NCBI RefSeq assembly: GCF_016808335.1
Contig: NC_053146.1
Coordinates: 7,169,015-7,233,014, forward strand
From: Panicum virgatum
Lineage: Eukaryota; Streptophyta; Magnoliopsida; Poales; Poaceae
Direction: 5' to 3'
DNA: 64,000 bases
The translations under genes were made by a program, and so were the position numbers. Shown in pieces: positions 1-10,495 of the stretch (the stretch's first letter is position 1; every line of letters starts with the position of its first letter). Under the pieces are notes generated by a model. That model was not told the DNA's origin, searched no databases, and saw only the letters and a program-made list of their open reading frames with translations.

Positions 1-420
1 CTCCAGGCTAGTCTAAAGGCAAAACTACTCGCTCGCTCGAGTATGTTATGGATACTACTACATTTTGTCCATCTTGGGTAACCCCGACGGGGTTCATCCT
101 AATATGTCAATCTTAGTAGTTACTCCAGTCTACAAGCTAGACACCCTATTCGCAAGCTCGAATAGGTATTGGATGTCTTTAAGATGGTTTCATCTTGGAT
201 AACTCAATGGAGTTCATCTTAATAGATCTATCTTAAAAACTTCTCCAGTCCTTGGTTAGGACACACTACTCGCTTGCTCGAGTAGTTTATGGATATCTTT
301 GCAATCTTTCTATCTGGGTAATCCGACGGGATTCATCATAACTGAGCAACTATAAAGATTACTCCATGCAAGAATTTTACTCGATTACTCGAGCAGTCTG
401 TACATATCCTACGGTATCAG
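1..420. repeat. Degenerate ~120-bp tandem array in E1
   Basis: Three to four diverged units of about 120 bp. Each has a short inverted motif of the type 'gggtaaccccgacggggttc' followed by text about 'catcttaa' and a 'ctactcg-ctcgag' segment. Anchor motifs fall near 80, 200 and 321. The same unit in reverse complement forms the array at 15180-16090 in E2, so the array is part of the element family. Function unknown. Confidence 0.75.
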
Positions 421-580
421 ATAATATTTCTGAAGACATACCAATGGGATAAGAGCAATGTTTACAAAGACAATGAGATGTTACAAACAGTTTACTCTGC
501 CAAGTTCTTTAGAATATCATCAGCAATCACTTCTGATTCTTTACAATAGTCCCGGAATTTCTCATCAGAGCAATTGGGAG

Positions 581-2816
581 CTATTCTTTAGCTATGGGAG
601 CTAAATTGAACTGAGGCAAGTAAGATTTGACAACTCCTATCATGTGGGTCAGATAATTCTTGGAGGTAGCTGTCATGACATCAAAGATCTTCTTGGGAGC
701 CTCTTCTAAACGCTCTTCCAAGGATTTGCTATTCGATGACCCCTCTTCAGAATCAACTATGTCCACAATGACCTGAGCTACTGCTACCAGTCGAGTATGG
801 TCATTTGGAGAGCCTGCCGGAAAGATATTTTAGTAATTATTATTGACAAAGCAATATCAAGACACAAGATCGAATACTCACAAGCTTGAGTAATCTGCAA
901 CTGTTCTTGAGGCTTTGAATTCTCTTCCTGTAGCTTTGATCTTTCTTCTTCTAGGCCCTTGATCTGCCGCTTCATATCACAAATTTTTAGATGATGCTTT
1001 CAGTTTGCTTCATACAGCTTGTTCCGAGCAGCAAGTGATTCATCTAATCGTTTGGCAATCAGGGCGTTTTGCTGCTCCAAGGTTTTCCGATTGTCAACAG
1101 TCTTATACAAAGCTTGAGACTTTAAAAAAGACCGATTGGCAACATCCTGTAACATACAAGGCAAGACTAGTCAAACATCACCAACTACTCGAAGAAGACA
1201 AGTAGCAGCAGAAGGCTCACCTTGGTATATTTGAAGCTCCATTACATATAGTCAGCAAGCTTCTTTACATTGTCTATGGACAACAATGGATCATCAAACA
1301 GTTCCTTTCCCAACTCCTCCTGATTGACTGAGGCATAGATTAAAAGGGCACCAGTCGAACGGCAGGACCTGTTGATCCTTGAGCTCCACTACTGCCAGTT
1401 CCATCAGCATTGGAGGCAGCCTCAGCAACTGCAGGAGTAAGTTCGGGTGCTTGAGGATTTGGCTCATTTGATATCTCAGTCGTGTCTGCATTTGGCAAAC
1501 CGGCAGATGGGTTCTCGATCAACCCAATTACTGGCGACTCGGGGGCCGATCGACTAGTTCCTTCCGAACTATTCTGCACCCAGTTTCGAAAGTCTTGGAT
1601 TTAATTTTTCTCATGTGCTGGTAGATATTGGATCCTAAGCCAAGCAAGGATTGAAATAAGAAAGCTAAGGCAAATAGGATGAAATCAAAAGAATATCATA
1701 TTCTTACTGGCCAGCATCGAGACAAGGAATTTTTCTCTGCAACAAAGATCCAGGAGTTGCCTTTCATTTCTTGCTGCCATCAGAAGCAGCATCTACTGAA
1801 GTCGGTGGCATGCAATACCATGACTTATAATTTTTCTGAAAAAGAAGCAAAGAATTCGTCAGAAGATCAAAAATGTTAACTAAAAGAACTCGACAGTGTT
1901 TCCCAAACACATACCCATGCATTCTCGGGAGGGTTTTTCGCCCAGAAGAGTGTTGGAAGTTTCAAAGACTTGTCGAAGTTGTCGAGTACTTTGCAGCATC
2001 TCCTGACTACTTCAGACTGAGCCATTGGTTCTGATGACATTCTGGTGGGATCTTGTGCGCCTTCATATCTGAAGGCAGGATGCTTTCGAAGCTAGAGAGG
2101 CTGGATCTGACGGCTTACAAATGAAAAGACCACATGATCACCAGTGACTCCTTTATTCTTCAAATGAGCAATGGCTTTTAAGATGCAATCAACTTGCTCG
2201 CCACCAGGTCCATTACTCGACAAGTTTTTTTGGATTTGGGGGGCACCAGGAATTCTTTCTAGAAGTGGAGACTCAAAGTTCCTGACATGAAACCAGAATT
2301 TTTTCACTCGGCTCCTTTACCCAATGGATCATAAGCCAAGTACTCATTTCGGGTCTCAGGACGGAGTACTAATTCACAACCCCCGACAACGGCGGGTTTG
2401 GCGGAGTTTGGAATGGGAATAAGAGTGAAAAAGTATTTGAAAAGGTGAAAGTGGGGAAGAATGCCAAGGAATGCTTCACAGAAATGAGTAAAAATAGAAA
2501 GATGCAAAATAGATTGAGGAGTCAGATGATGCAGTTGGATTCCCCAAAACTGCAGAAGAGCATAGAAAAAATTTGATACGGGAAGTGCAAGACCATGTTC
2601 CACGAAATCACAGAACACAACGGTCTCGAGGGTACCTTCCATGGGGTAATCTTCTCCTTCCCCCGCACGCCATTGGATCACACCCTGAGTCTGGAGAAGA
2701 CCCAAATTTTCCAATTCTTGCACCGCTGCTTCAGACATTTTGCTTTTGCGCCAACCTATTGACATATTGGCAATTGCTTCCTCTTCAACCTTGGTTTTGT
2801 CCTTCTTGGGAGCCAT
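581..2816 (-). pseudogene. Antisense gene of E1, PF04195-like ('putative gypsy type transposon')
   Basis: Gene remnant running opposite to the LTR sense direction. The first exon (2816 to about 2304) starts MAPKK and encodes about 170 residues with the family's typical block, including FCEAFLGI and the IQLHHLTPQS stretch. It aligns throughout with the E2 gene at 12196. After about 2310 the frame is lost: the continuation (KFWFHVRNFES, matching KWFYVENQWES in E2) is in another frame at 2307-2092. Later exon-like pieces include an acidic, proline-rich segment (1579-1340), a coiled-coil segment (975-784) and a C-terminal piece (766-581). The last, containing HMIGVVKSYLP, matches the E2 C-terminus. 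Biochemical role unknown. Antisense extra ORFs near the 3' LTR are known from Tat-lineage gypsy elements such as Grande; assignment to that lineage is inference. Confidence 0.7.
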
Positions 2817-2948
2817 CTCAACGTCACAAGCTTAATCTCGGGGGCTACAAGAGGGGCTATGGATGACACTGGAAATGGGCAAGTGTGGATCTGAATTTGA
2901 TAGCGGCTAGGAGTTCAAAGGGTAAAACCCTCATAAGTTACCAGATGG

Positions 2949-2956
2949 ATTTTATA
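2949..2956 (-). promoter_or_regulatory. Possible TATA box of the E1 antisense gene
   Basis: TATAAAAT on the minus strand, about 130 bp upstream of the antisense ATG (2816). It would let the antisense gene be expressed separately from the LTR promoter. Weak support: position and motif only. Confidence 0.35.
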
Positions 2957-3442
2957 TGGTTTATGGTGGCAATTTCCTAAATATTTGGGAGATCAACGGA
3001 TCCTTTCCTTTTCAGGAAAGTTTTTCATTACTCATTTTACCACGAGTTTACTTTGATTCTTAAATCTAAATGAAGAAATTTAAATTCAAGACTCGGGGGC
3101 TGCGGGATATATACATATCAGAGATTTATTTTTCAATTTTTTTGGAAAATAAGGAAGAAAAAAGACTGAAATGACCCTCAGCCTGATTCTACGATTCAAC
3201 CTAAGGCTCGGGGGCTACTCCATATGGAGCGCGAGTACTTCGTGCACCATATATGATCAAAATTTCAGGGCTTGAGCACCTCACAGCCTTGAAGCAACCG
3301 GAAGTACTTGGAGGACTACTCGATGTATCTGGAGGAAGGCCCAGAAGCAACCAGAAGCATGTTCTGACTACTTGAAGTACTCGAAGACGCCCAGCCAAGT
3401 ACACGACGCTTGCAGGACTCGGCTACGAAGAGCTCGGGGGCT

Positions 3443-3860
3443 TGTCAGACCCGAGGCTGCGGGACTGCTTATAGGCATAGAATGTTCTAGAGTAAGGGAT
3501 AGCTCATGGCATGTACCTTACCTCTTTTGTAACTACCCGAATAGGCATATAACTAGCTGCAGTACAAAGAAAACTACCCGATCGTGTTGTAGTAGGACTC
3601 CAACTGTACTCGGCTAGGACTTTCCATGTAAACTGTCCCCCCCCGGATATATAAGGGCGGGCAGGTACCCCCTCGAAAGACATCAACACCTAAGGCAATA
3701 CAAACTACCACACAAGATGTAGGGTATTACGCAACTCGCGGCCCGAACCTGTCTAAATCTTTATGTTCCTTGCACCTTCGAGTTCCAGAGCCGTCGATCC
3801 CTACCTACAAACCTTACTACTAAGGGTATCCCTGAGCAGGCTTGGCGGTAAACACCGACA
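3443..3860 (+). repeat. 3' LTR of E1 (418 bp)
   Basis: Begins TGTCAGACCC and ends CACCGACA, with TG...CA termini. A TATA box (TATATAAG, 3648-3655) sits at its middle and fixes the orientation as plus. Same length and sequence family as E2's LTR at 18422-18839. Confidence 0.85.
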
Positions 3861-3874
3861 GCCTTTGCCTATCG

Positions 3875-4906
3875 TTACTGTGCGATCTGGAACGTCTTCA
3901 CAGAGCAAAAATTTTTTGGTGTGCTCAGCCGGCGTGACCCCTTCCTTATCATGCTACTCAGAATTGAGCGGCTTCGCTTCCTCTTCTCGGCATCATTGTC
4001 AATGACTTCGATTGCGTGCACATTTTTCATGGCGCACGCAGCATTGTCTTCGCATCTCCTGGCTTCTTCTTGGTTGACGAGGATCGCGATGACTCCTCCA
4101 GCTGTTGGGATTTTCATGCATATGTAGGCTTGATTGATGACTGCCGCAAATTTGATGATGCCGTTGCGGCCAAAGATGGCATTGTATGGGTAGGAAATGT
4201 CTACCACATCGAAGGTTATGAACTCTATTCTCTGGGTGTTGCCTTCGCCAAAAGTCACATTCAACTCTATTTTGCCAAGGGCTTCGATTTTCTTGCCCCC
4301 CGAAGCCAATAATCGGGTATTGAGACTTGTGCAGGTTCTTCTCCGAGAAACCCATTTTCACGAAGCATTGCCAAGTGAGGACATCTGCGGAGCTGCCGTT
4401 ATCAATAAGGATGCGACCTACATCGTTTCCTGTGAAGTGTATAGAATTTTGCCAATGTTTGCACGGATGACTAGTGGGTCGTTATGTGGGTAGTGTTGAA
4501 GCCTGAGGTCGGCTTCGGAGAAGTTGATCGGGACATGCGACCAAGGAGTGCGGAAATTCTTGCCTTCGCAGATGTGCGAGATGGTGCGGAGGCATTCTTT
4601 CCTCTGACGCTTTGTCTCGTGCACTGGCTCATTCGATCCGCCGGAGATGGCATTGATGACATTTACCGTGCCTCCGACAGGATCATTGGCACACTCTGGG
4701 ATCGTACCAGGTTCTAGCTTCGGCGGTGGAGGGAGGCAGTTGGATGCTTGTGGCTGGGTTTGTGGGTGCCACCCTTGATGTGGCACCGAAGAGGTTTGGA
4801 TTTGCAGGAATTGGGGCGCCGAAGGTGCTGGAAGGGCTGGAGGGGTGTATGTAGGGTTATAATGGAAAGTTGGGAAGGATGGTTGTTGATGCTCACTAAT
4901 GACCAT
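3875..4906 (-). pseudogene. G1 gag C-terminal region and retropepsin-like protease
   Basis: Two overlapping frames. 4906-4418 encodes a proline/glutamine-rich linker and then the region before the protease (INAISGGS, and later HYPHNDPLVIRANI, typical of grass gypsy polyproteins). 4309-3875 encodes the later protease half with FDVVDISYPYNAIFGR, followed by KFAAVINQAYICMK and EARRCEDNAACAMKNVHAIE. These strings are characteristic of Ty3/gypsy Gag-Pol in grasses. The catalytic Asp segment falls in the frame break between the two ORFs, so the protein is dead. The remaining Pol is separated by the E1 insertion. Confidence 0.75.
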
Positions 4907-6345
4907 TTCCAGGCGTCATCTTGATCAAAAAATCATGAGAGTTTGCATTTCTTACATGCATCCTTATCTAATAAAGTTCCTAAATCACACTTTACCTTTT
5001 AGAATATGCAAGTTGTGTTTTCAAGCTAATATGCAGGTTACAAGCACACTTTGGCCCGACACAAAATCACATAAAATATCAGAGTACCGATTCAGGCTCA
5101 AATGGACCAAGTGAAGCCCAAGAACTGAAGCAAACCCAGCTGGGGCAGGCCGTGCCTCAACTTTAGGACAAGGGGAGACCAAGACAAGCCCACTCCAGGA
5201 AGTTGGGGGCGGTTGGCAGCCCGGGCAGGCCGACCGACCTACCTAATCGGCCGGCCAGGCCCGTGGGCCCCACCGCCTCAACCAAGGCACGTGACGCTTC
5301 CCTGTTGGCTCACAAGTCGGTTTGGGGTGCTGCGGCTGGTGGCTCCCTGCTATAAATAGAAGGGGGGGTAGAGAATAGAACACACACACACACACCCCAC
5401 ACACCACTTCCTCTCTTGCATTCCTTGCATAGTCTTTAGGCTTAGTGGAGTTTAGGAGAAGTCTAGGAGTCATCGAGTCGCCGGAGTTGCTCGAGAGTCT
5501 GGTAGGGGTTCATCTCTAGCTCTCTCTTGTAATATTCGGTCGTTTGTAATAGAATTAGACTATGGTTACCGATATCTGCTTGAAGTATATTTTGAGTTAT
5601 CGAGTATATGCTTCTTGTCATGGTTGCGTTATTATTCAATGCTTGCATTGCATGATAGCCCTGTGCTGGAGATGGTTAGTCTTTTGTTCTTAGAACTCTA
5701 TCAACTGCTCCAGTATTCATATGATTGCTCTAGTGTGATGTCTATCCATCCGGAGGGTGGGGGCTCCGCGCGGGACACTAGAGTATCCCTTACTAGTGTA
5801 GACATGGTGTCTAGATTAGCTAAGAGTTGCTGGATGTCAACTATTCCCACGGTTTGTAGAGGTAGCTGGTAGGTGGTGACAGCCCTGTCCGTGCCTTTTA
5901 GTAATCCTCCATGTTCAGTATGGGGGGTAGGAGGTACATAAAGTCGCCGGGGTGTACGGGCTCCTCCCGTTACTTCGATAGCGATCTCCCTGTTGTGTAG
6001 TTTAATCTCTGACGAGCTAACTAATGAGAAAGTATAGATATAGCTAGCCTAGCACAGTTGACTCGAGCTCTGACTTTTACCTTGCTCCCGGCCTAAAGTA
6101 ACCTTTATTCTTTTATCCAAGAGAGTAGTTTGTGTGTGTGTCATACTACCTCCTACCATGTTATTATCTTACCCCTGTTTATGCATGAGAATATCCAATC
6201 TAGATAGAGCTCACCAACTGATCTATTTATTCTTTCACTCATCGCCTTCCCTGCGAAAATATAAATGACACCCCGGTATACTCCTGGGTAAAATGCTACA
6301 GCGGTATTCCGTGCGCTTGCGGATCTATTCGTGGTTCATGAAATA
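4907..6345 (+). mobile_element. Probable solo LTR inserted in G1 gag (ends approximate)
   Basis: About 1.4 kb that splits gag between its zinc knuckle and the protease linker. It carries a clear core promoter on the plus strand (TATAAATA at 5351-5358 followed by a CA repeat and a leader). Its 3' part, ending in the words GGTATTCCGTGCGCTTGCGG, is common in grass LTRs. No coding sequence. I could not find convincing TG...CA ends or a 5-bp target duplication; GGCGTC occurs near both edges (4913 and 6361) but does not give canonical termini. Confidence 0.55.
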
Positions 6346-6375
6346 CTGCCATCCCAAATTGGCGTCTGCGGGTGT

Positions 6376-6660
6376 CATCGCTAGGTGACGTTGGTGGGCA
6401 CCAACAATGGTGAGAGGGTGGGATATGCCGAAGTCCAATGAAGTTGATGCGAAGGCTGCCACTGAATTTGCGATGGCGGGCCTTGCGGCTGGTTGGTGTA
6501 GGTATAGTTGACGGGCTTCGGAGGCTGCACGTTGTTTGCGGCTCGATCCAACTCTTCTTTCTTCTCCTTGACGAGGGGGCACTCACTCATCCAATGACCT
6601 TTGTCTCTGCCATGAATGCAGCAGTAGGGAACTTTTTGCCTTCGGACGGAATTTTCCCTC
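6376..6660 (-). pseudogene. G1 gag zinc-knuckle fragment
   Basis: Encodes RREN.VRRQKVPYCCIHGR followed by DKGHWMSECPLVKEKKEEL, a CCHC-type knuckle (C-x-I-H-G-x4-H-x4-C) as in gypsy Gag nucleocapsid. It continues upstream on the minus strand at 18840 across the E2 insertion: the residues before the knuckle are encoded on the far side. It breaks off into the inserted LTR. Confidence 0.7.
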
Positions 6661-6666
6661 CGACCT

Positions 6667-6880
6667 TGTCGGTGTTTACCGCCAAGCCTGCTTAGGCATA
6701 CCCTTAGCAGTAAGGTTTGTAGGTAGGGATCGATTCCTCTAGAACTCGATGGTGCAAGGAACACAAAGATTTAGACAGGTTTGGGCCGCGAGTTGCATAA
6801 TACCCTACGTCCTGTATGGTTGTTTGTATTGCCTTAGGTGTTGATGATTGTTCAGAGGGGGTCCCTGCCCGCCCTTATAT
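6667..6880 (-). repeat. 3' LTR of E2, terminal part
   Basis: 214 bp beginning TGTCGGTGTTTACC on the plus strand and matching 18422-18635. The LTR is interrupted after CCCTTATAT by the solo LTR and resumes at 10313. The two parts plus 21 missing bases equal the 418-bp LTR. Confidence 0.85.
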
Positions 6881-9800
6881 TGTAACACCCGGTTTACAAA
6901 AGGACATAAACTGAGCAATCATATACGTGCTAGGATCAAGTCACACATATATCATAGCATATATCATGTAAAAAGATATAATAAAGCGAGTACGAATGTT
7001 ATTTATTACATAAATGACAAATGTCTGATATAGAGTATGCGGAAGCGTAAAACAAGTACGAAACTCGAAAGCTGGGCGCCACAGGGATGTCGACTGGGAG
7101 ATGACAGCCTAGAAGTCCTCGTACTCCTGGTAGCTCTGGGTGAACTCCTCTGCATCGCCGGGAACTGAGCAGTAGTAGGGTGTCCCTAAAGAGAACAAGA
7201 GGAAAAGAGTAGAGTCGGCAAGAGTGAGTACTCAACAAGTGTAACACAAACTATGAGGCTCTAAGGTTGGCTGACTCGACTGCATTAGCTTTTAATCTTG
7301 GCAAAATTTTATTAAAGCTAATTACTACAAGTGGATGAGTTACCATAAACCCAGTTACATAGAAATTAATCAGAATTAATTATGAACTACTGAGAACCAA
7401 ACCAAACCACCCGGGAACCACCTTAATCAAAAGGAGATAACCCCACTAATCAAAAGGAGGATCTGGGCCGCTCATAACCATGAGCACGGCTAGTATACCA
7501 GTTTTACACTCTGCAGAGGTTGCACATCTTTACCCACAAGTCGTGAGCTACGCTAGTTGTTCAACACACCTCCGTAGGTGAGATGACTAGCAAACTCACT
7601 ACGAGGCCTTTACAAAGAATATCGTTGGTAAGGAGGGTTGGATCGGCGACGATGGAGCAGGTCTAGTGGGCGTCAAGACACAAAAGCACAGACGAGGCCA
7701 CTCAGTACGAGGGCCATAGAAGCTTACCATTCTTGCCCCGCAGGTAAGTTACTCCAAACCAAAAAGACCTAATTAGTAAGCCAAGACCGTCCCATTCCAG
7801 TCTTGTGGTAGCGCTGTTGTCGCAGGTTGTCGCTCTATGAACCGGTCCTTAGGGAGAGTGGCCAACCCAGCACTAAGCACCGTGCTGGCCCCCTAAACCA
7901 TGTTTCTAACAAAACATATTTTAAGGACGCACAAACCACAGAGGGTCGGCTCCAGAATTAAGTTGCATATACCATTAATCAAATTAACTAAAAAGGACCA
8001 AGTGTGTTATAGCGCGGCACCTAGCACAACTAACCAAAATGCAACCCAAGGGATATATATAAGGTAATAAAGTGGCTAGGAAAGTCCTTATAGGCATATA
8101 GTATTAAAATGCAGTATGAAATTGTCTTTAAAAGTGATAGGTGGTGTTCATGTTATACTTGCCTTCCTCAAAGTTCTCCTACTGCTGCTCAAACTGCTGT
8201 GAAGACGGTGGCTGCTCCGGGTACTGGTACTCTTCCGAAGGATCAACGTCTACTCACGATCGCAACGCCAAAACAAGTCCAGCACATATACATACATGCA
8301 AACAAAGGCAAACACTAAGAAACGGTACAATAGTACATAGAAACAGCAAAAAAAACTAAGCTAAGACTATTCTACGCGTTACAATGATCGCGTGGACATA
8401 AAGAACACCTAAAACAGAGCTAGAATGTGAAATCTAGAGCTAAAACAAGGTTCCAGGGACCTATCTGCAAGAAAACTGAAGTTCCAGGGGGTTCTATGCA
8501 AAAACAAAGGGCTTAAACATAATTAAACCTTAGTTCTAAGGGCTAGCGCGTAAAACTAACCCTCCAGGGATGGCGGACCCCAAATTACAAAAGCTCAGGG
8601 TTCAAAACGTAAAAATCAGGGCTGAACTGTAAATACTTTTGAACTGGACAGACTGCGGGTTGATTACTGGAAACTATAGGGGCTCTTTTGCAAAAGGGGC
8701 TGGCGCTGATCGTTATCCGCCTGAGTTGACTCAGGCTGGATCTGTTCTGGGCCGTTGATCTGGGATCGGACGGCGCAGGGTTGGTTGGGCGCGCGGGGCG
8801 GCGGCGCGAGTCGCCGGAGACGACGCTCCCGAGGCGGAGGCTCACCGGAGATGGCCGAACTCGGCCCTCTGGGGGTCAAATCGACCCGGGCTTGGGTCTG
8901 GGAGGATGAGTGTCGCATGCGTGATCCATCTGGACCAACAGCGAGGTGTGGCAAGGCTCGGAGCTACGCGTGCAACGGTGGCGGCGGATCCGGGCATCGA
9001 GAACACGCCGGCGTGCGGCGTTCGAGCACCTAAAGGGCGCTACGGCCTACAACATCTAGCACAAAAGGACAAGGGAGGCTCGGGGGTGATTACCGAGGGA
9101 TCGATGCGGGCGGAGCTGCAACGCAGGGTCACCGGCGTCGAGGTCGAGCAGCGGCGCGCGGCGCTGTGCTCGTGGTCCGGTCGGTGCAGAGGTACTCCGG
9201 GCGTCTGGCCCCCACAGCTCGAGTCCTGGCGGTGCTGCGAAGCAGGACCGAGGGTCAGGGCGGCCTGTTGTTCGCCGCCGGCGGGGAATCGAGTGGCGGA
9301 CAGAACTCACCGGAAATGAAGTCCGGGCGCGATTCCGGCGAAGCACAGGCCTAGGGTCAAGGCAAAGGGCTCAGGTAGTGTCCTGGGCCTATGGCGGAGT
9401 GACTGCGGGGCTTATGGTGGCTCGTGGTGCAGCGGGGCGGCGGGTGCACGGCGGCGCAGGTGTGCTCTACACGGCGGTGCACTGGAATTCATGGGTCTAG
9501 GCTGCGGCGGTGTGCCGTGTGAGGGCGCAGGGATCTCGGGTGAGGTTTAAAGAAGACCGGCCGAGATTTGGGCGTGCGTGCCCCAGAAGGAAGGCCGGCG
9601 AGGATCGCGGTCGGGATCGATGCTGCACGGGTAAAACGGATCGAGCCGCTGCTCTGCGAGATCCCGGGCTCGGTGCCGCTTCTAGAAGGTCGAGGAGTGC
9701 GGGGTGGGCTGACTGGTGGGCCTACGGAGCCGAGGCAAGTTCACGGAGCAGGGCGGGGTCGCGACGCTACGGAGCGGAGCTGCGCGAACGAGCGGGCGTT

Positions 9801-10312
9801 ACGGCGGGGAAGAAGGGCCTGACCAGTGGGCCAGCGTTGTCAGCCTCGGGTGAGCGGGTGCTCAGGCGTTGGCGCTGAGCCGTGCCGAGCGGAGGGAAAC
9901 GGGCCACGCGGGGAGAGGTAGTGCGGCTGGGCTGAAGCGCGGGCACGGGGAAGGAGTTGGGCCGTGCGCGAACGTGGGCCGCGTGCGGGGAAAAGGAAAG
10001 GGGGTTCGCGGGCTGAGCTCGGGCTGCTGGGCTAGATTGGGTTTCCTATTTCCTTTCCTTTTCTATTTCCTTTCTCTTTTTCAAACTCAACTCAAACTAT
10101 TTGAATTCAAATGAAATTTGAATTCAAACCCTAGGCACTCAACCAAATAAAACTTATGCACCAGCATGAATGCACAAACAAGTTTAAACCTAGAAAAATT
10201 TAATTACTTGTGAAAGAAAATTAATTCAAATGCAAGGCTAAGCATATAAAACCTTAGAAAATTAAATAAAGCCAATTAAATTTATTATTAAATAGAAAAT
10301 TAGGGTGTTACA
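6881..10312 (-). mobile_element. Long solo LTR (3.4 kb) inside the E2 LTR
   Basis: Bounded by TGTAACACCC at the left and GGGTGTTACA at the right. Read on the minus strand it starts TGTAACACCCTAATTTTC, AT-rich, then a very GC-rich middle (about 10030-8750). It ends in a 3' untranslated-like part with AATAAA-type signals and ...CGGGTGTTACA. This is the profile of the long LTRs of grass gypsy families. No internal retrotransposon genes, hence solo. Unusually there is no 5-bp target duplication, and 21 bases of the host LTR are missing at the insertion point. ORFs in the GC-rich part show no recognisable protein. Confidence 0.75.
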
Positions 10313-10495
10313 TGGAAAGTCCTAGCCGAGGACAGTTGGAATCCTACTACAACACAATCGGGTAGTTTCCTTTGTACTGCAGCTAGTTCTACACATATTC
10401 GGGTAGTTACAAGAGAGGTAAGGTATATCTATGAACTATCCCTTACTCTAGAACATTCTATGTCTATAAGTAGTCCCGCTGCCCCGGGTCTGACA
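10313..10495 (-). repeat. 3' LTR of E2, internal part
   Basis: 183 bp continuing the LTR after the solo LTR, ending GGGTCTGACA. Directly beyond it lies AGCCCCCGAGCTCTTC, the complement of the purine-rich tract also found at E1. Confidence 0.85.

Larger units (their letters stand above)
1..3860 (+). mobile_element. Non-autonomous gypsy-like LTR retrotransposon E1 (3' part)
   Basis: Right-hand part of an LTR element whose left part lies outside the window. It ends in a complete 418-bp LTR (3443-3860) that is near identical to the LTRs of E2. Just before the LTR is a purine-rich stretch, GAAGAGCTCGGGGGCT, the same as in E2, which fits a polypurine tract. Reading toward the LTR there is a tandem array (1-420), then an antisense gene remnant (2816 down to 581), then the tract and LTR. 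The LTR TATA box and the tract give the sense orientation as plus. No reverse transcriptase or integrase is visible in the part present, and none exists in full-length E2, so the family looks non-autonomous. It interrupts the protease region of the minus-strand element G1. Confidence 0.8.
3861..6666 (-). mobile_element. Gypsy retrotransposon G1, downstream segment (gag C-terminus and protease)
   Basis: Second visible segment of the minus-strand gypsy element whose 5' end is at 20797. It holds the gag zinc knuckle (6660-6376) and the gag end plus aspartic protease (4906-3875). The right edge is the E2 target site GACCT (6662-6666), paired with GGCCT at 18840-18844; joining the two edges makes gag continuous. 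The left edge is cut by the E1 LTR. The reverse transcriptase and 3' LTR would lie left of E1, outside the window. Confidence 0.8.

Noticed and set aside
1..420. CRISPR-like array
   Set aside because: Units are ~120 bp, diverged throughout, without alternating identical repeats and unique spacers, and the DNA is a plant nuclear sequence.
8585..9878. Long GC-rich open frames on both strands
   Set aside because: They lie inside the 3.4-kb solo LTR, have arginine/alanine/glycine-biased composition in several frames at once, and no recognisable domain; explained by high GC.
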